Below are positions 1 to 11,578 of a stretch of 64,000 nucleotides of DNA, one piece after another. Position 1 is the first letter of the stretch, and every line of letters begins with the position of its first letter. The position numbers were made by a program, and so were the translations under genes. The notes beneath the pieces are model-generated. The model made no database searches. It had not been told where the DNA came from and saw nothing but the letters and a program-made list of their open reading frames with translations. The stretch is from Paraescarpia echinospica. Its lineage: Eukaryota; Annelida; Polychaeta; Sabellida; Siboglinidae. The stretch is taken from assembly GCA_020002185.1 (NCBI GenBank), contig CM034544.1:30901285-30965284 (forward strand), given 5' to 3'.

Positions 1-103
1 GCTGCGTATCTTCTCGAAAACATCGAACTTGGACAACGAATTCGACTAATTTCTACGTAAGCTACCATCTTTGTTTGTTTGAGAACGGCGTTGAGCAAGA
101 TCC

Positions 104-262
104 ATAGCATACTCAGAATTTAGACGTTTCATGCTCAAGTCTGAGTATGATTACTTGCTCAGAAAGTGTTATAACCTCCGTGAGTATGAGCATGGTGTGA
201 AAGCGAGGCTTGAGCATGAAATTCTGAGCACCGAGCACCGAGTACGGCTTTATAACCTCGGG
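104..262. repeat. Small foldback insertion in the gypsy integrase end
   Basis: Arms at 112-139 and 209-228 are inverted copies around ttcatgctcaag / cttgagcatgaa, with a 7-8 base interruption in the left arm. ataacctc occurs at both 171 and 252. The segment interrupts the C-terminal end of the integrase reading frame. A small non-autonomous foldback or MITE-like insertion is the simplest reading; outer boundaries are approximate. Confidence 0.4.
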
Positions 263-1597
263 CCCAGGTAGCTTAGTTCTCGGTTCTCGACCAAACAGTA
301 GTCGGTGAGGTGTGAACAGCGTAGAACTATGCGGAGTAGATCGATAGTTTCGAAAAAAAAATGCTGCAGTTTGCGACGCCAGTTGCGATGTTGAATGATG
401 GCTGAACGTACTGCCTTCATCATCGGCTTGTTGAAGTTCTCCACTTGTGCATTCGCCATCGGCCATAGCGGTGTGATTTTGCGATGACGGACGCCACACG
501 ACTGCAAAAACTGTGACCACGCATTACTCTGGAATGGTTGGCCATTGTCCGACTTTATCGTTTCTGGATATCCGAACATGACAAAAATGGACTCCATGAT
601 CGAGATAACTGTCACTGCACTGGTGAACGACTGGATATCTAGAATATTCATCTGTGACGCAGAGTAAATATTCGCTTGTCGGTATTGGGCCGGAGAAATC
701 AATGCTCAGATTGATCCACGGACCTCGCGGTAGAGTAGTCATGCTTAGTGGCTCCATCTGGCGGCGGTTGGAGTTTACAAGACACGGAATGCAACCCATG
801 ACGACTGCTTCCGTGTCCTTGTCTATGCCTGGAAACCACACTTTGCTTCTGATCAGAGCTTTGGTCTTGCAGATGCCCTGATGACCCTCATGTGCCAACT
901 GTATGACACGACTGTGAAGTGCTGTCGGGACGACAATGCGAGAATGTCGTAGCACAAAGTCTCCATTCTCTCCCAATATCAGTTCATCCCTCACTTTCCG
1001 TAATGCAGCAATGTCAGCTGACTCGTTGTTAGCTGTGTCATGCCAACGACCTGTGCGGATGACCTTGATGACCTTGTTTAAGGTCGCATCTTGTCTTGTG
1101 TGCACCTTAATTTCGTCGAGGGTGATGGCATTTGGCGTAGAGCTGTCAGCAACGTGATTGATGAAGTCCTCAGCCATACGCTGCGCTTGGCTGACTTTTG
1201 TTGCTGGATGTCTATACAGGTAGTCTGCTGGGTTGTCACGACCACATCTGTATTCTAGACTAATGTTGTAATGTTGTAAACGCAGTGCCCACCTCGGAAC
1301 TCGTAGCGGCGGGTTTGGCTTCTGCCATATGCCCAGCAGGGGCCTATGGTCTTTGATTATTGTGCATGCAGCGCCATCTGTGTACATGTTGAAGTGTTCG
1401 CAACCCCACACAACGGCTAATGCCTCACGCTCTGTTTGTGAGTAGCGTCTCTCCACATCCGAGAGTACACGGCTTGCGTATGCGACTGGTTTGCATTCTT
1501 GTGTAAGTATCGCTGCAACGCCAACTGGACTGGCATCTACGAGTATCTCGGTTGGTTTGTGAGAATCGTAGTAGGCATGTGTTGCCGTCTCGGACAA
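250..1597 (-). pseudogene. Gypsy copy A RNase H-integrase, frameshifted
   Basis: A 357-codon open stretch (1597-524) begins in RNase H with VDASPVGVAAILTQ (Asp21), EREALAVVWGCEHF (Glu58), DHRPLLG (Asp83) and DNPADYL (Asp121). That is the usual acidic RNase H set. It then enters integrase with the HHCC zinc-binding start (His236, His239, Cys269, Cys272) and the LSIDFSGPIP segment carrying the first catalytic Asp. Near position 650 the frame changes. Integrase core continues in another frame at 702-250, containing SDNGQPFQSNAW and AQVENFNKP, which should hold the second Asp and the Glu. The product would have digested the RNA of the RNA:DNA hybrid and inserted the cDNA. The frame break means no full-length integrase. 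Confidence 0.85.
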
Positions 1598-1837
1598 TGC
1601 GTTTTTTATTGCGTTAAACGCGTCCGACTGTGACTTCTCCCAAACCTATGGCTGGTCCTGCCGTGTGAGGACTCGAAGAGGCTCCGAGATTGTTGCAAAT
1701 CTTGCAATGAATCTCGCGCTGTACTGTGCCATGCCGAGAAATTAGCGTACTTCTGATCGGTTCAGCGGTTGTTCAGCTTCTTGTAGATCTTTCACCTTTT
1801 GCGGGTCAGGTGAAATTCCTTCCTTCGAGAACACATG

Positions 1838-2560
1838 TCAAAAGAAGCCGATCTTCGCTTTGTTAAACTCACACTTTGGCAAGTTAACTGTTAACCCGGA
1901 CTTGTTCAGTCTGTTGAGACACTCTGACAGTGCCCTGTCGTGATCTTCTTGGCTTGCACCGAACACAATGATGTCATCACTTATGTTAATGGCGCCACTC
2001 ATGCCGGTCAACACCGTCTGAATTGTGTGCTGAAATACTTCGGCCGCCGAGTTTATGCCAAAACTCAGTCGTTTGTACCGATACAATCCCATATGTGTTG
2101 AAAATATTGTTATATAATGGCATGCAGGGTCCAGGACTAACTGATGGTAGCCAGATCGAAGATATATTTTGCTGAATACTGTGGCCCCTTGCAGGCCTGT
2201 AATCAGTTCATCGATTGTAGGCGTCACATGACACGTGCGTAAGATGGCTTTATTGGCCTCTCTCATGTCGACGCAGATACGTATTTCGTCTGGACTTTTT
2301 GGCTTTGGTGGCGTGACGATTCGCGACACCCACTCAGTAGGTCCTGTGACCTTCTCAATGACGTCTGCACGTTCAAGCTTTTCAAGCTCTTTGGAGACCT
2401 TGTCTCGCAGATGAAATGGCACTCGGCTGTGTTTGCGAGCTATCGGTGTGACAGACGTGTCAATGTGCAGCTTGACAGTGAATTTTTTCAGACTGCCTAT
2501 ACCCGTGGCAATGCCCGGATATTTTGGAATGACCTTGTCTGCTGTTTGTCGGTCGGACAC
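1838..2560 (-). pseudogene. Gypsy copy A reverse transcriptase fragment
   Basis: About 240 residues match a Ty3/gypsy reverse transcriptase core: the priming loop region (GPTEWVSRIVTPPK), the RICVDMREANKAI block, motif A region FSKIYLRSGYHQ (129-140), GLYRYKRLSFGIN and the active-site block NISDDIIVFG (SDD at 194-196). Tyr133 stands where motif A normally has its metal-binding Asp, so this copy should be catalytically dead even without the stop. The frame ends at a TGA immediately after CEFNKAKIGFF. Related sequence with further stops continues toward the RNase H frame at 1597. Confidence 0.85.
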
Positions 2561-2647
2561 GAAGTTGACTCCAACTCTCAGGGCCCCAAGCCGCTCAGCA
2601 GTAGCCCTGCTCAGAAGTGAAGGCTAATCTCCATGAACGAGAAGGAA

Positions 2648-3777
2648 TTATGCGATTGTCAACTTGTCACCAATTTGCACGTCACACGTGACGAGCTTAC
2701 GCGCCACGATTGGCTGCGATCCACATGGTCCGTTTGCATGCTTCAAACTGCTTGCCTCGCTATCGCAGCTGTTGATTATGTTGCATGATGCACCCGAGTC
2801 AATGATCATGTCAACCGGCCCACCTACAATGATTGCTGTGATCATGCCAGAATGAGGCGTCAAAGTAAATGCGTACTCATTTTCGCTGCTGTCGCTATGG
2901 GCAGCTGATTCTGCCATGTACCATATTGGATTGACTGGCTGTGCACGTTTCTTTTGCCACGTCTGTGAGCTGCGCTGTGACTGCTGCCTAGGTTTGCTTC
3001 GGCTCATGACAGCGAAATGTCCACGCACTCCACATTTGTGACACACTTTATTACGTGTGCACTTGCATTCGACATTTGTATGGCCCTGTAAGCCACAGGG
3101 AGTACATCGATCGTGACGTTGCTGAGTGTTAGAATGTCTGTTGACCGGTTTACGAGTGTGCGTTTCGAATGGTATGCGTGCTGACCTGTTGAATGCAGCA
3201 TACACTGTGTTGTTTGCTGTGCCACGAGCCATGTCTTTAGCCTGATGTTCTGACGATTCTCTCGTTTGCGCTATCTCGATCGCCTTGTTTAGCGTGATAT
3301 CCTTTCCTGTGGCCAGGAGTTCGGTACGCAACGAATCAGAGCGACACCGATCGATTATTTGATCTCTGATGTAGTCATCGACCTTGTTCCCGTAATCGCA
3401 TGACGATGCCAGCTGTCGTAGCCGTGTTACGAACTGCCCGACGGTTTCGCCTTCATGCTGTTCAGCGCGATGAAACATGTGCCTGTTGTACGGGACGTTT
3501 GATTTAGGCGTGAAATAGTCCGTCAGTAGTTCTCTTGTCTTTTGAAACAACGACGACGTACCTATTTCTGTTTCGGGGAATGTATCATAAATGTCCTGTA
3601 CGCCTTCGCCCGCGATGTGTAACAGCAAATCACGTTTTGCTTATCATCGGTGCATCCTGACGCACTGGCCATCCTGTCAAAGTTTCGTATCCACTTTTTC
3701 CAACGTTCAGCCGTTGTTGAAGGCTCGTTTTGTGCATTGAAGGGCGGTAGTTGGGCCACATTGATCGGAACAGCCAT
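2648..3777 (-). pseudogene. Gypsy copy A gag-protease, one frameshift
   Basis: Gag begins at 3777 (MAVPINVAQLPPFN) in one frame. It moves to the next frame near 3635, inside the DDKQNV segment, then runs to 2648. The second part holds a capsid-like region and two zinc knuckles. The first is complete (Cys175, Cys178, His183, Cys188). The second has Ser209 in place of its last Cys. The aspartic protease motif is IIDSGAS (Asp277). Gag would coat the RNA genome, the knuckles would bind it, and the protease would mature the polyprotein. Loss of a knuckle cysteine fits neutral decay. Confidence 0.83.
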
Positions 3778-3826
3778 GGTGATTCGGCACGGTAGGCGGT
3801 TGCTTACTTGTATGCTTAGCAGGTTC

Positions 3827-4060
3827 GCTTAATTCTCGTCGCCATTGTAAGATTGCTGCTTTTAAATGAAACACTCCATTTATCAGACTGAACGAAACAT
3901 GGCCGTCGTTTATTATCTGATCCGAACGACACCGGAGAAATCCGAAGTCAGTGGGATCCGTCCGTAATACATAGGCTACCTATATAACATGCAGGGAGCG
4001 ACTAAATTACACGCACGTTTATTTAATCAAGTTTGTATTTACCAGTGAATCAACGTCAAA
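3827..4060 (-). repeat. Candidate 5' LTR end and primer-binding site of gypsy copy A
   Basis: On the minus strand, just upstream of gag, the sequence reads ttaca, one base, then tggcgacga (3844-3836). That is the layout of an LTR end followed by a primer-binding site, which commonly starts TGG. Upstream lies an AT-rich stretch with a TATA-like tatata. No second LTR is in the window, so the outer edge near 4060 is a guess based on where Harbinger homology begins. Confidence 0.3.
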
Positions 4061-4079
4061 TTTATGTTGTTCTATATAT

Positions 4080-5345
4080 CTGCTGTAGAGTCCATGCCTC
4101 AAATGATATTCGTTTGCTCAACGTAGGTAGTTTTATAGGGTAGGAGGCCTAACGTCGAAATAGGAACAAGTGATGCTGCCATAGAGGCACGTTTTGCAAT
4201 CTGACAACAGGCAGGAAACAATGTTGTATTTTGCGATAGGTCAGGTACAAGCACATATTTTTTTTAAATCCACAAATGCGAAATTTCTTGCGATGTCCCC
4301 AAATCCACGCTCAACACACTGACGAAGGGGTGTCATCGCCTTGTTCAGATTTGACTGCTAGTGAGTGATTCGAGCACCTCTGTACGGCGACATCAGACCG
4401 GGCAACAGCGGGTAGGCACGATCACCATTTAAGTAATACGGGTGCCCGTTCTGCATGGTCCACCTTGTTGGTTAGCTGCGGGAAGATTTCACTCTCCTGC
4501 AGCACGAATGCATCATGACGACGACCTTCTACTGGGCAAACAAATTGGCAATCAATCCACAAGGCACCATGATAACCTGAAACTTCAGGACATGTTGCCG
4601 TTTATGCTCACTGTCAAGAGGAGAAACCTTGTGGGTCACAGCATTGGTATATCTACGTAGATGGACAATGACTAGTCATTCGTTGTTAAGATCTGTGAGA
4701 CATGCACTAAATCTCTCGTGATTTAAATCAATGATGACTTTGAATATAAGGCTAAGTTCTCGTGAAGACTGCGATGGTTTGGACATGTCTGCCGCACGCC
4801 AAACAACAACCTCATAAAATAGCTTTCAAAGAAGACTTTAAAGGACACATAAAACGAGGAGGGCCGCGGAAAAGGTGGACTGACCAAGTTAGACAGGTCA
4901 CTGGACTCCCGCTTTTAACAGCAGAGCGGTGTGCTCTAGACAGTACAAAATGGAGGGGTGTGACACCCAGGAGGATAGTGAGGGATCAAGTTGGCCTAGG
5001 CATTTAAGTCAAGTCTGATGTGCCACGACCAAATATGTCTTCCAGGTCACACAAGCGGTTTGGGTATGCGACGTAGCATTATGCAAAGTCCTTCAATGCC
5101 ATCGAAAATCGTCTTGTTTGGCAACCTCATCGAGTCGGGAATATGAGGAAGCACATTTCAGACGACGCAATTCATCTTTTTCAAACCTAAATATATTCCA
5201 ACAATAATCATTGCTGGCACCATTGAGGAAAATCGTCGTTTGGCGGAAAGATTATCCTTGTCATCCAGATGTTGCAGGGCTGTTACCATGGCTTCGTCAT
5301 CATGCGATAGAAGCGCTATAATATGAATTGCCACAGCTCAGAAAT
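4080..5345 (-). pseudogene. PIF/Harbinger transposase relic (DDE nuclease), interrupted
   Basis: Minus-strand translation between about 4440 and 4260 gives YYLNGDRAYPLLPG, MSPYRG, NKAMTPLRQCVERGFG and NFAFVDFKKNM. These are the second Asp and the Glu region of Harbinger DDE nucleases. Upstream (about 4620-4450), KRQHVLKFQ and related blocks continue in other frames. Farther upstream (5240-5010) GLCIMLRRI and FGRGTSD match the N-terminal part of the same family. A TAG at about 4358 and several frame changes kill it. The coding stretch is split by a + strand LINE tail at 4732-5001. The nuclease would normally cut and join element ends; no companion Myb-like gene or clear terminal repeats were found. 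Confidence 0.72.
4732..5001 (+). mobile_element. 5'-truncated LINE 3' tail inserted in the Harbinger relic
   Basis: The + strand encodes the characteristic C-terminal tail of RTE-like LINEs: RWFGHVCRTP in one frame (about 4767), then after a frameshift FKEDFKGHIKRGGPRKRWTD and TGLPLLTAERCALDSTKWR. It is flanked by atttaaatcaa (4721-4731) and atttaagtcaa (5002-5012), 10 of 11 identical, a good target-site duplication. Only about 270 bases remain, typical of 5'-truncated LINE copies. Confidence 0.7.
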
Positions 5346-6358
5346 ACCTACAGACACCTCCATTTTGTATTACATTAGACTTCTCACAGCCTGGAGATTG
5401 ATCTGATATAAGGTTTGAAAAATAATTGGAATGACAGCAATGATTTGTTCTCAATATTTTGAATGTTCACAGCTCAAGCTGAATTAGGATAACATTCATA
5501 TTATTTATTGATTGGTAAATGTATACGTCTATAAAAATAACATAAACAATACAACAAATAAACACGTGGTTGGCCTGCATTGTTTTTCGTCTACCCCAAA
5601 ATTGGCTGAACTATAACTTACCCCGACACCCTTTATATCCCCATTTAACGTTTCGTCACCGACCAGTCATGCCTAAGCTTGCCCATTATGGTACCACGAT
5701 GTGTTGTATGGAAACACCATTAGCCTATTGCATAACAGGACTCGAAACACTATTTTTGGTTTGTTTAGCCAAATCGTACGAGCTGCAATGATTGCGTTGG
5801 GGTTCGTTTGTTTGTCGTTCATGCGTTCTAAATTCTTCCTTCCTGCGATTATCGATTGCGGTAAAGGTTAAACTGTTCCGTTAACCCATTCATACGTATA
5901 TCTATGTATTTCGTACATGTGTTTTATTGTTAGTAACTCACAGACAATCACCTGCGGTTATCGATCGTAAACCGCTCACTGCGCGCTTAGCTAAAAATGT
6001 TTTGCTTACACGTCGACGCGAGATGAGGAGTCGACTTCAAGTTTGACGTCGCGTTCAGATTTCGCGTACGGTTACCGCGCTTAATTGAGTTAGCTAAAGG
6101 TGTCTAATATCCATCATGGTGCCCTTGCTTAAATTGTAGCACATCCAGGCTGCTGCTCTCGAGCTCGAACAGATGTGCGTATTGGCGAATGACAACGACG
6201 AGTGCAGACACATTGAATATAACTTTTGCTGTGGAGCCAAAGTTTCGTCGTGGTGCATCTCGCTAGTTGCTGCTTGTGCTGCAGGTGATATATATAATTC
6301 AAATTCATGCAGGAATGTTCCAACTCTAGTCCCGCGATGAGCCGATATAGTAAGTTGA
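5346..6358. other. Gene-free AT-rich stretch
   Basis: Several open frames of 70-90 codons occur on both strands, but none shows recognisable motifs or splice-site context. I see no supported gene, RNA or transposon coding sequence here. Confidence 0.4.
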
Positions 6359-6475
6359 AAATACTACCCTTCAAAAACACTACTGTAGTGTTTTGAGCGT
6401 ACTTTCAAAGCACTACCGTAATGTTTTGAGCTTGCCCTCAAAATACTACTGTTAACTTAAAAACACTACCCCTAC
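6359..6475. repeat. Short AAAACACTAC-type repeats with a palindrome
   Basis: Variants of aaaacactac recur four times here, and twice more at 7382-7411. One pair forms a palindrome with 10-base arms around a single base (6374-6394). The two clusters could be the ends of one mobile unit spanning about 6.37-7.41 kb. Confidence 0.35.
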
Positions 6476-6529
6476 ATTTTTTTTTCGATTTTTCAATTTC
6501 TATGTGTTTGGGGCCATTCATAAAGTACA

Positions 6530-7262
6530 TCTCGCTTGGTAGGAGGTCGGGGGGTCTACGGGCAAGCGATACGGAGCTTTACACGAGGTAGGATATCTTG
6601 GTAATAATGGTTACGTAAAGATGAAAAACAAAGCTATTGACACCACACTGGTGTTATTAATAAACGTCGTCATGTCAGCGATAAATTCATGGAGTGCATG
6701 AATTCGTATAGCTTCATTTTACTATTTTAAATTGGTTATCGTCGGCGGGGTGTGGACGTCTGGGGGAAACGTCCGGGGATGTTCGTATTCAAAATACGTG
6801 TCGAGTGGGCGAAGTTAATATCTATGGTGATGGAATTGAGGCTCATGTATGGCTTCGTTCCCTAGATATCCTAAATACTCCGCTGTAGGCTTAATCATAT
6901 AATCATGTTAATGTAATTACTGGCTGGATAGATCTAAATTAGTAAAATGAAACATATATTTCGATATATTAGTTCATAAGTATAGGCATGCAATGAGGTC
7001 GTCGGTGTAATCGTTGGGAGCTTAGTGTGAAATGTCGTTATTAATTATAATAATAATTTTAACATTAATTAATAACGACATTTCACATAAACCGTCTATT
7101 CCCGTTATCTGATGGTTCCAGTTATTACCCTAGCCACAATCATAACTAGCTCCAATCATAACTAATAATAATAATCTTAACCCTAATGAATAATGGCATT
7201 TAACATTCTACAGATGTGGGGGCACGTGCCCCCAGACCCCCTAGATCCGCCTATGGCGTGCA
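6530..7262. repeat. Possible MITE with internal hairpin
   Basis: The right edge reads ccccctagatccgcc with a preceding run of C. The left edge (about 6541-6563) has an imperfect inverse, aggaggtcggggggtctac. Inside is a perfect inverted repeat with 22-base arms (7026-7047 and 7066-7087, 18-base loop). Near the right end is an 18-base perfect palindrome centred on CACGTG (7217-7234). No coding sequence. Boundaries are approximate. Confidence 0.35.
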
Positions 7263-9333
7263 CCTGGAGAGCATGAAGATACTATCCCGTGCAGCGTTGA
7301 CAATGTTCACACAAGGAAATTGTGTAGTGCCCAAACCGTCACGGTTGTTCTTCACAATATCCGTCGACCTGTTGCACACACAAAACACTACCCAATTTCA
7401 AAACACTACCGTCTATATATTTTGCAAGCCAATTACATTAGACAACTTTTTGAGAATCATCCTGTACATTAGCTTAGCGTCGAGTTCGTAATCGGAAAAA
7501 AATAGTTAGTGTAAATAACATAAATATTAATGATGTTTAAGGCCAGTATTATAATGAGTTATGGTTTGAGTTAGTTATCGTTGAGGTTCAAGTTAATTAT
7601 AGCGTAATCGTTGGAACTAGTCAGACGACGGGAATAAACTCAACTCAGCTAATATGAAGTTGGTTCGGCCACCAGTGAGGTAGATATCAACATTATTCTC
7701 GTAAAATGAAGTCGTACAAAGCAAATGTTAGGAAATTCGGTGTCATCTTCTCCCTCGAGGCATCGGTCTCTACCCCGCTTCACCGGCGCTCTTTGTGGCA
7801 CCAAACGTCACTTTCTGCCAACAGCTGCGGTGATTTGGTGAACATGTCGCATTCTAATGATGTGTGAAACATTCAGGTAGGAATCAGCCATGCCGCCAGT
7901 CGCTACACCCTCGTCTGCCAGGAAATCAGTGCACCCGGAACATTCTAGAATTTTCCCCAAATTAGACCACACGTTTCTCCCTGCTGAAGAATACAAACTT
8001 CCCTATTACTGCCATTTGACCTTGACATTTCCATGTTATTACCATTTGACATAGACATTCGCGGTCAATAACATAAAACATAATATTTGGATTCGACATG
8101 CATGCCTACAAAAACAGAGATGTTAATGAAACATATGCGTTTCATTATCGCTCATATTTGACCTTGACACTTAACAATTAAATACATTAGTCCTTGACAT
8201 TCAATGTCAGTAAAACACTGTCTGAGTTGGATCCAATATGACTGCTTACATAAAACAAACATACAGAAACACTAGTGCTACTAAAAAAATAGAAAATTCA
8301 TGATAATTGACATTTGACACGACAATGACACGTCATATGGCGGAGATCCGGTTTTAATCGGATTCTGCGAATAATTTTACATATAGGGTCCAATTTTCAT
8401 GTTTTTATCCGGCAAGTATCGATTCGGCCAACAATTGGCCTTAACAAACCAGATGATCCTATTTCTTTGACAATGAAATAACTATACCAAACACATGATT
8501 GACCGAGTACATTGTACAACTTTAACCGATCGATATTCGTAATTAATTATATGAATCCGCTATGGAAATTCGCATCTTCCGGCCATCTCGACCAGTCCAG
8601 GAAGGTGTGAGGGAACGTCTTCAAACTTGAACCGATGATGGTATGAAATGCTCGGCTTGTGTCTTTTTGATATAAATGCATAATCACATCGTTTTATTCC
8701 CTGGGAGGGCTTGGACGATTGGTCATATGTGCAGCTCCACCACATCGATAATGGTCCACTAGTAACAATTCAAACACAGTTTGTGCTAAACATGACAAAC
8801 CGCGTTACCGGATAGTGATAATCAAGACAGCGGCATTGTGCATTAATACCAGGATTCAATTAAAACGATGCGACTGAAGCGATCAATTTAGTAAATCATG
8901 GTGACAACCAAACCACCATACACGGATTCCCCCATACGTAATAATATATGTGTTGTATTTCACGAATCTATGCAACTAACCTTAAAGTGGTAACTTAAAT
9001 GCTATCCAACAAACATAGTGAAACTAATGAAATCTGCAGCGAGGAAATGAAGGCACGACATGAGCGTTGTCAAATAAAAAATACAATCAATAATAACTCG
9101 GTGCCCAGACGGCAGCTGTTAACATTTGTGTTTTCAATTATTTAGTCGACGACAATGTGATTGCACCAGAAGACATGTGTGCCAACCCTCGCTTGCTGCT
9201 AGTGGCGACAGTTTGTGTTATTGCGTTATTGGGACGACACAGGCATTGTAATACATTCGTAACACATTAATTATATATGGTGCGACTGAGAGGCACACTA
9301 TGCCGGATCGTCAAAGGTAGTGACAGTGGGTTT
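7263..9333. other. Intergenic stretch, no gene recognised
   Basis: Contains loosely repeated ttgacnttgacatt phrases at 8015-8215 and a 62-codon minus-strand frame at 7808-7996 whose second half looks protein-like (GMADSYLNVSHIIRMRH). I do not recognise it as a family and see no splice context. Nothing else stands out. Confidence 0.35.
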
Positions 9334-9339
9334 GTGTGT

Positions 9340-9360
9340 GTGAGAGAGATATATAGATAG

Positions 9361-9428
<68 letters not shown>

Positions 9429-9459
9429 GAGAGAGTGTGATAGAGAGGGTGGAGGGCGT

Positions 9460-9552
<93 letters not shown>
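9340..9552. repeat. (GATA)n and (GA)n microsatellite upstream of lectin gene 1
   Basis: Six to seven gata units are followed by about 180 bases of nearly pure ga, broken by short interruptions. It ends about 100 bases before the lectin signal-exon ATG. On the minus strand it reads as a Ser/Leu repeat, which is not a gene. Confidence 0.95.
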
Positions 9553-9554
<2 letters not shown>

Positions 9555-9652
9555 TAGGGACAGTGAGAGTGGGTCATTGAAGGTGACCCAGGTCACAGGA
9601 ACCCGCGTCCGTGAAATATCAACGAATCCAACAACCAAGGTCAGGAAACACA

Positions 9653-9710
9653 ATGCAGCGTCGAACGATCCGTGTTTTGCTACTGACGATACTGATCGGC
9701 AGCACTAATG
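9653..9710 (+). CDS. Lectin gene 1, exon 1: signal peptide
   Basis: The ATG at 9653 starts a 19-residue segment with a basic start (MQRRTIR) and a hydrophobic core (VLLLTILIG), a classic secretion signal. It ends after AATG at a gtatat donor in phase 1. Joined to the next exon it gives STNASPN, with a plausible cleavage site after Ala. The start is supported by near-identity with the paralogous exon at 42042, including the preceding acacaatg context. The GA microsatellite lies just upstream. Confidence 0.85.
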
Positions 9711-10916
9711 GTATATAATGCTCCAAGCTTTCCTAATGACGATACTGACAGGCAGTTGTAGCTGTAGGCAACTATGGCATAGCAACTGTACATATGTTAT
9801 GTAGGCAATTATTGACAATAGTTATATATTTTGCATAGTATAAACCAATGTAACTATGCTTAGATAAAATCAAAATGTTTGGTTGTACCTGTTCCATGGA
9901 CAGTTTTATATTAATATGACATGGACAGTTTTATATTAATTTCTATTGGTTCCGGTGAAATATTGTATATTGAACCAGGCATTACAATATTATAATAATT
10001 TATTGACCCTTGTGGTAATTTGAGTTTCTACCTATATTAGAGACTATATTATAAGATATTTGAGACTCCATATAATATAACAAGTGATCTCCATTCCGAA
10101 AAAAATTGCAGCAGTGTGGCGGTTAAAATACTATTTTCGTGCTATGATGACCCCGTCCAGTCACGGGCCGTCAACAGTGACAACGAGAGAAGTATTATGT
10201 TCATGATAATATTAGCTCCCTTGTGTAAGCCAGTAAGTAGTATGAGGGTTGCGACGGGTGCGTTCGGCACGCACCAGCGATGATGTTTAACAGTTCCGAT
10301 TGAAGCAAACACAGTTCCGTTTGAATAGACGTGTTTTTGATGTTTCTGGTGAGCCATGCGGTGCAGTTGTAGGTTTTGATGATACTCGAGGGAAAAGGGT
10401 GCACGACAGCTGAATGTTTACTGAAGGGGTGCAATTGGAGGTTTTTGATGAGCTGAAAGGAGATGGAGTTGGTGGTTGTTGATAAGCCCGCAGTCGCAGG
10501 TCGAGAAAACAACCCAAAGAAATGTGCTGCGCTACGGGGCTGTGTTAGTGTGATACGATTTTTAGAACCACAAAAAATAATATAGACAAAAATAGGAGTT
10601 CCATGATTTCGTCGTATTAAAATGACTTCCCTCCGGTAAACCTAGTTGTAGACAGCAACATATTGGTGTGCAGTGAATGACTGTGTGCCAAGTAGTAATA
10701 CAGGACACGTATGGGGGAATTAATTGCTATGACACAGGTAAATAGTGACCTTGCGATAAGAGAACGGAACTCTAAAGGGCATTACACATTATGTCAACCA
10801 AGCTGAGCAGTAAGGAATACTCCAGTATCCAGTGCAGTGAAAACTGCAAAGCACTAGTGCACTCTTGTTATATCATAAATACAACAATTATTTGTTAAGC
10901 AGGGTGTTAGAATAAA
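9711..10916. other. Start of intron 1, with a decayed second copy of the signal-exon end
   Basis: Bases 9711-9765 repeat the end of exon 1 in degenerate form (tttcctaatgacgatactg). The rest is AT-rich and holds several Thr/Asn-rich minus-strand frames (10142-10517) with no motif or splice support. No gene seen. Confidence 0.45.
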
Positions 10917-10919
10917 TTA

Positions 10920-11045
10920 GGTACTGTTGATGGTGGTGTTGGTGTTGTTGATGTTAGTGATGGTGGTGTTTATGTTATTGATGGAGGTATTGATGTTGTT
11001 GATGGTGGTGTTGATGTTGTTGATGGTAGTGATGTTGGTGGTGGT
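10920..11045. repeat. GTTGATGGTGGT minisatellite
   Basis: About 125 bases of imperfect 9- and 18-base units based on gttgatggtggtgttgat. It is open on both strands (Val/Met on +, Asn/Ile/Thr on -), but the frames are repeat translation only. Confidence 0.9.
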
Positions 11046-11578
11046 GCCGCTTGAAGCTTGGAGCATTGTTACATTGGCAATTGTAGTGAAACACAAATTA
11101 TTAATTATGTTTATAGCAACGACAATACTTTGGTGAAAGTTCACCAGGTGGAGTTAACCTGAATATCGCCTGATCGTAAACGCGCTTTGTTAATACAGTC
11201 CATTGTGTTTAAGGTTCAGCTCATAAGGACACTGCATCATTTCACGACGGCAGACACAATAGATATATTGACCTTTTGTATATACTTGACTAGCAACCGG
11301 TGAGGGATACAACCGGAAATCCATGAACGATGTCAAATGAGGTTTTGCTGACTTACTCAACTTTTAAACATTTGCTTGCAGATGGTTGCTTACAATTGGC
11401 TAACATTTTGACGATATATTTTCCAATGTAAACGATAGTAACGTAGTTAATATGATATAGTTCATATTCGACAGTTCCTTGTCTTCAAAAACAGAGAACT
11501 AGCAGTTCCTATTTAGAATGTCATGGAAACTTTACGCCAACAATTATGAATGAGATCTGTATAAAACACATAGTAGGA

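Larger units (their letters stand above)
1..4060 (-). mobile_element. Degenerate Ty3/gypsy LTR retrotransposon, copy A (cut by window start)
   Basis: Read on the minus strand, the order is gag, protease, reverse transcriptase, RNase H, integrase, the Ty3/gypsy order. Gag starts at 3777 and integrase runs past 250, so the 3' end and 3' LTR lie outside the window or are lost. At least three frame changes (about 3635, 1838-1597 and 650) and several stops break the coding region, so it is a dead copy. The integrase and RNase H style resembles the invertebrate group often annotated as K02A2.6-like; that lineage call is from memory. Confidence 0.88.

Noticed and set aside
4442..4660. 72-codon + strand frame
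   Set aside because: Antisense shadow of the Harbinger relic.
7808..7996. Possible exon (GMADSYLNVSHIIRM) on the minus strand
   Set aside because: Protein-like wording but no partner exons, no recognised family and no clear splice sites; left as a note in the region entry.
9267..9653. Ser-Leu frames over GA/CT tracts (also at 25491-25747 and 42477-42816)
   Set aside because: Microsatellite translation.
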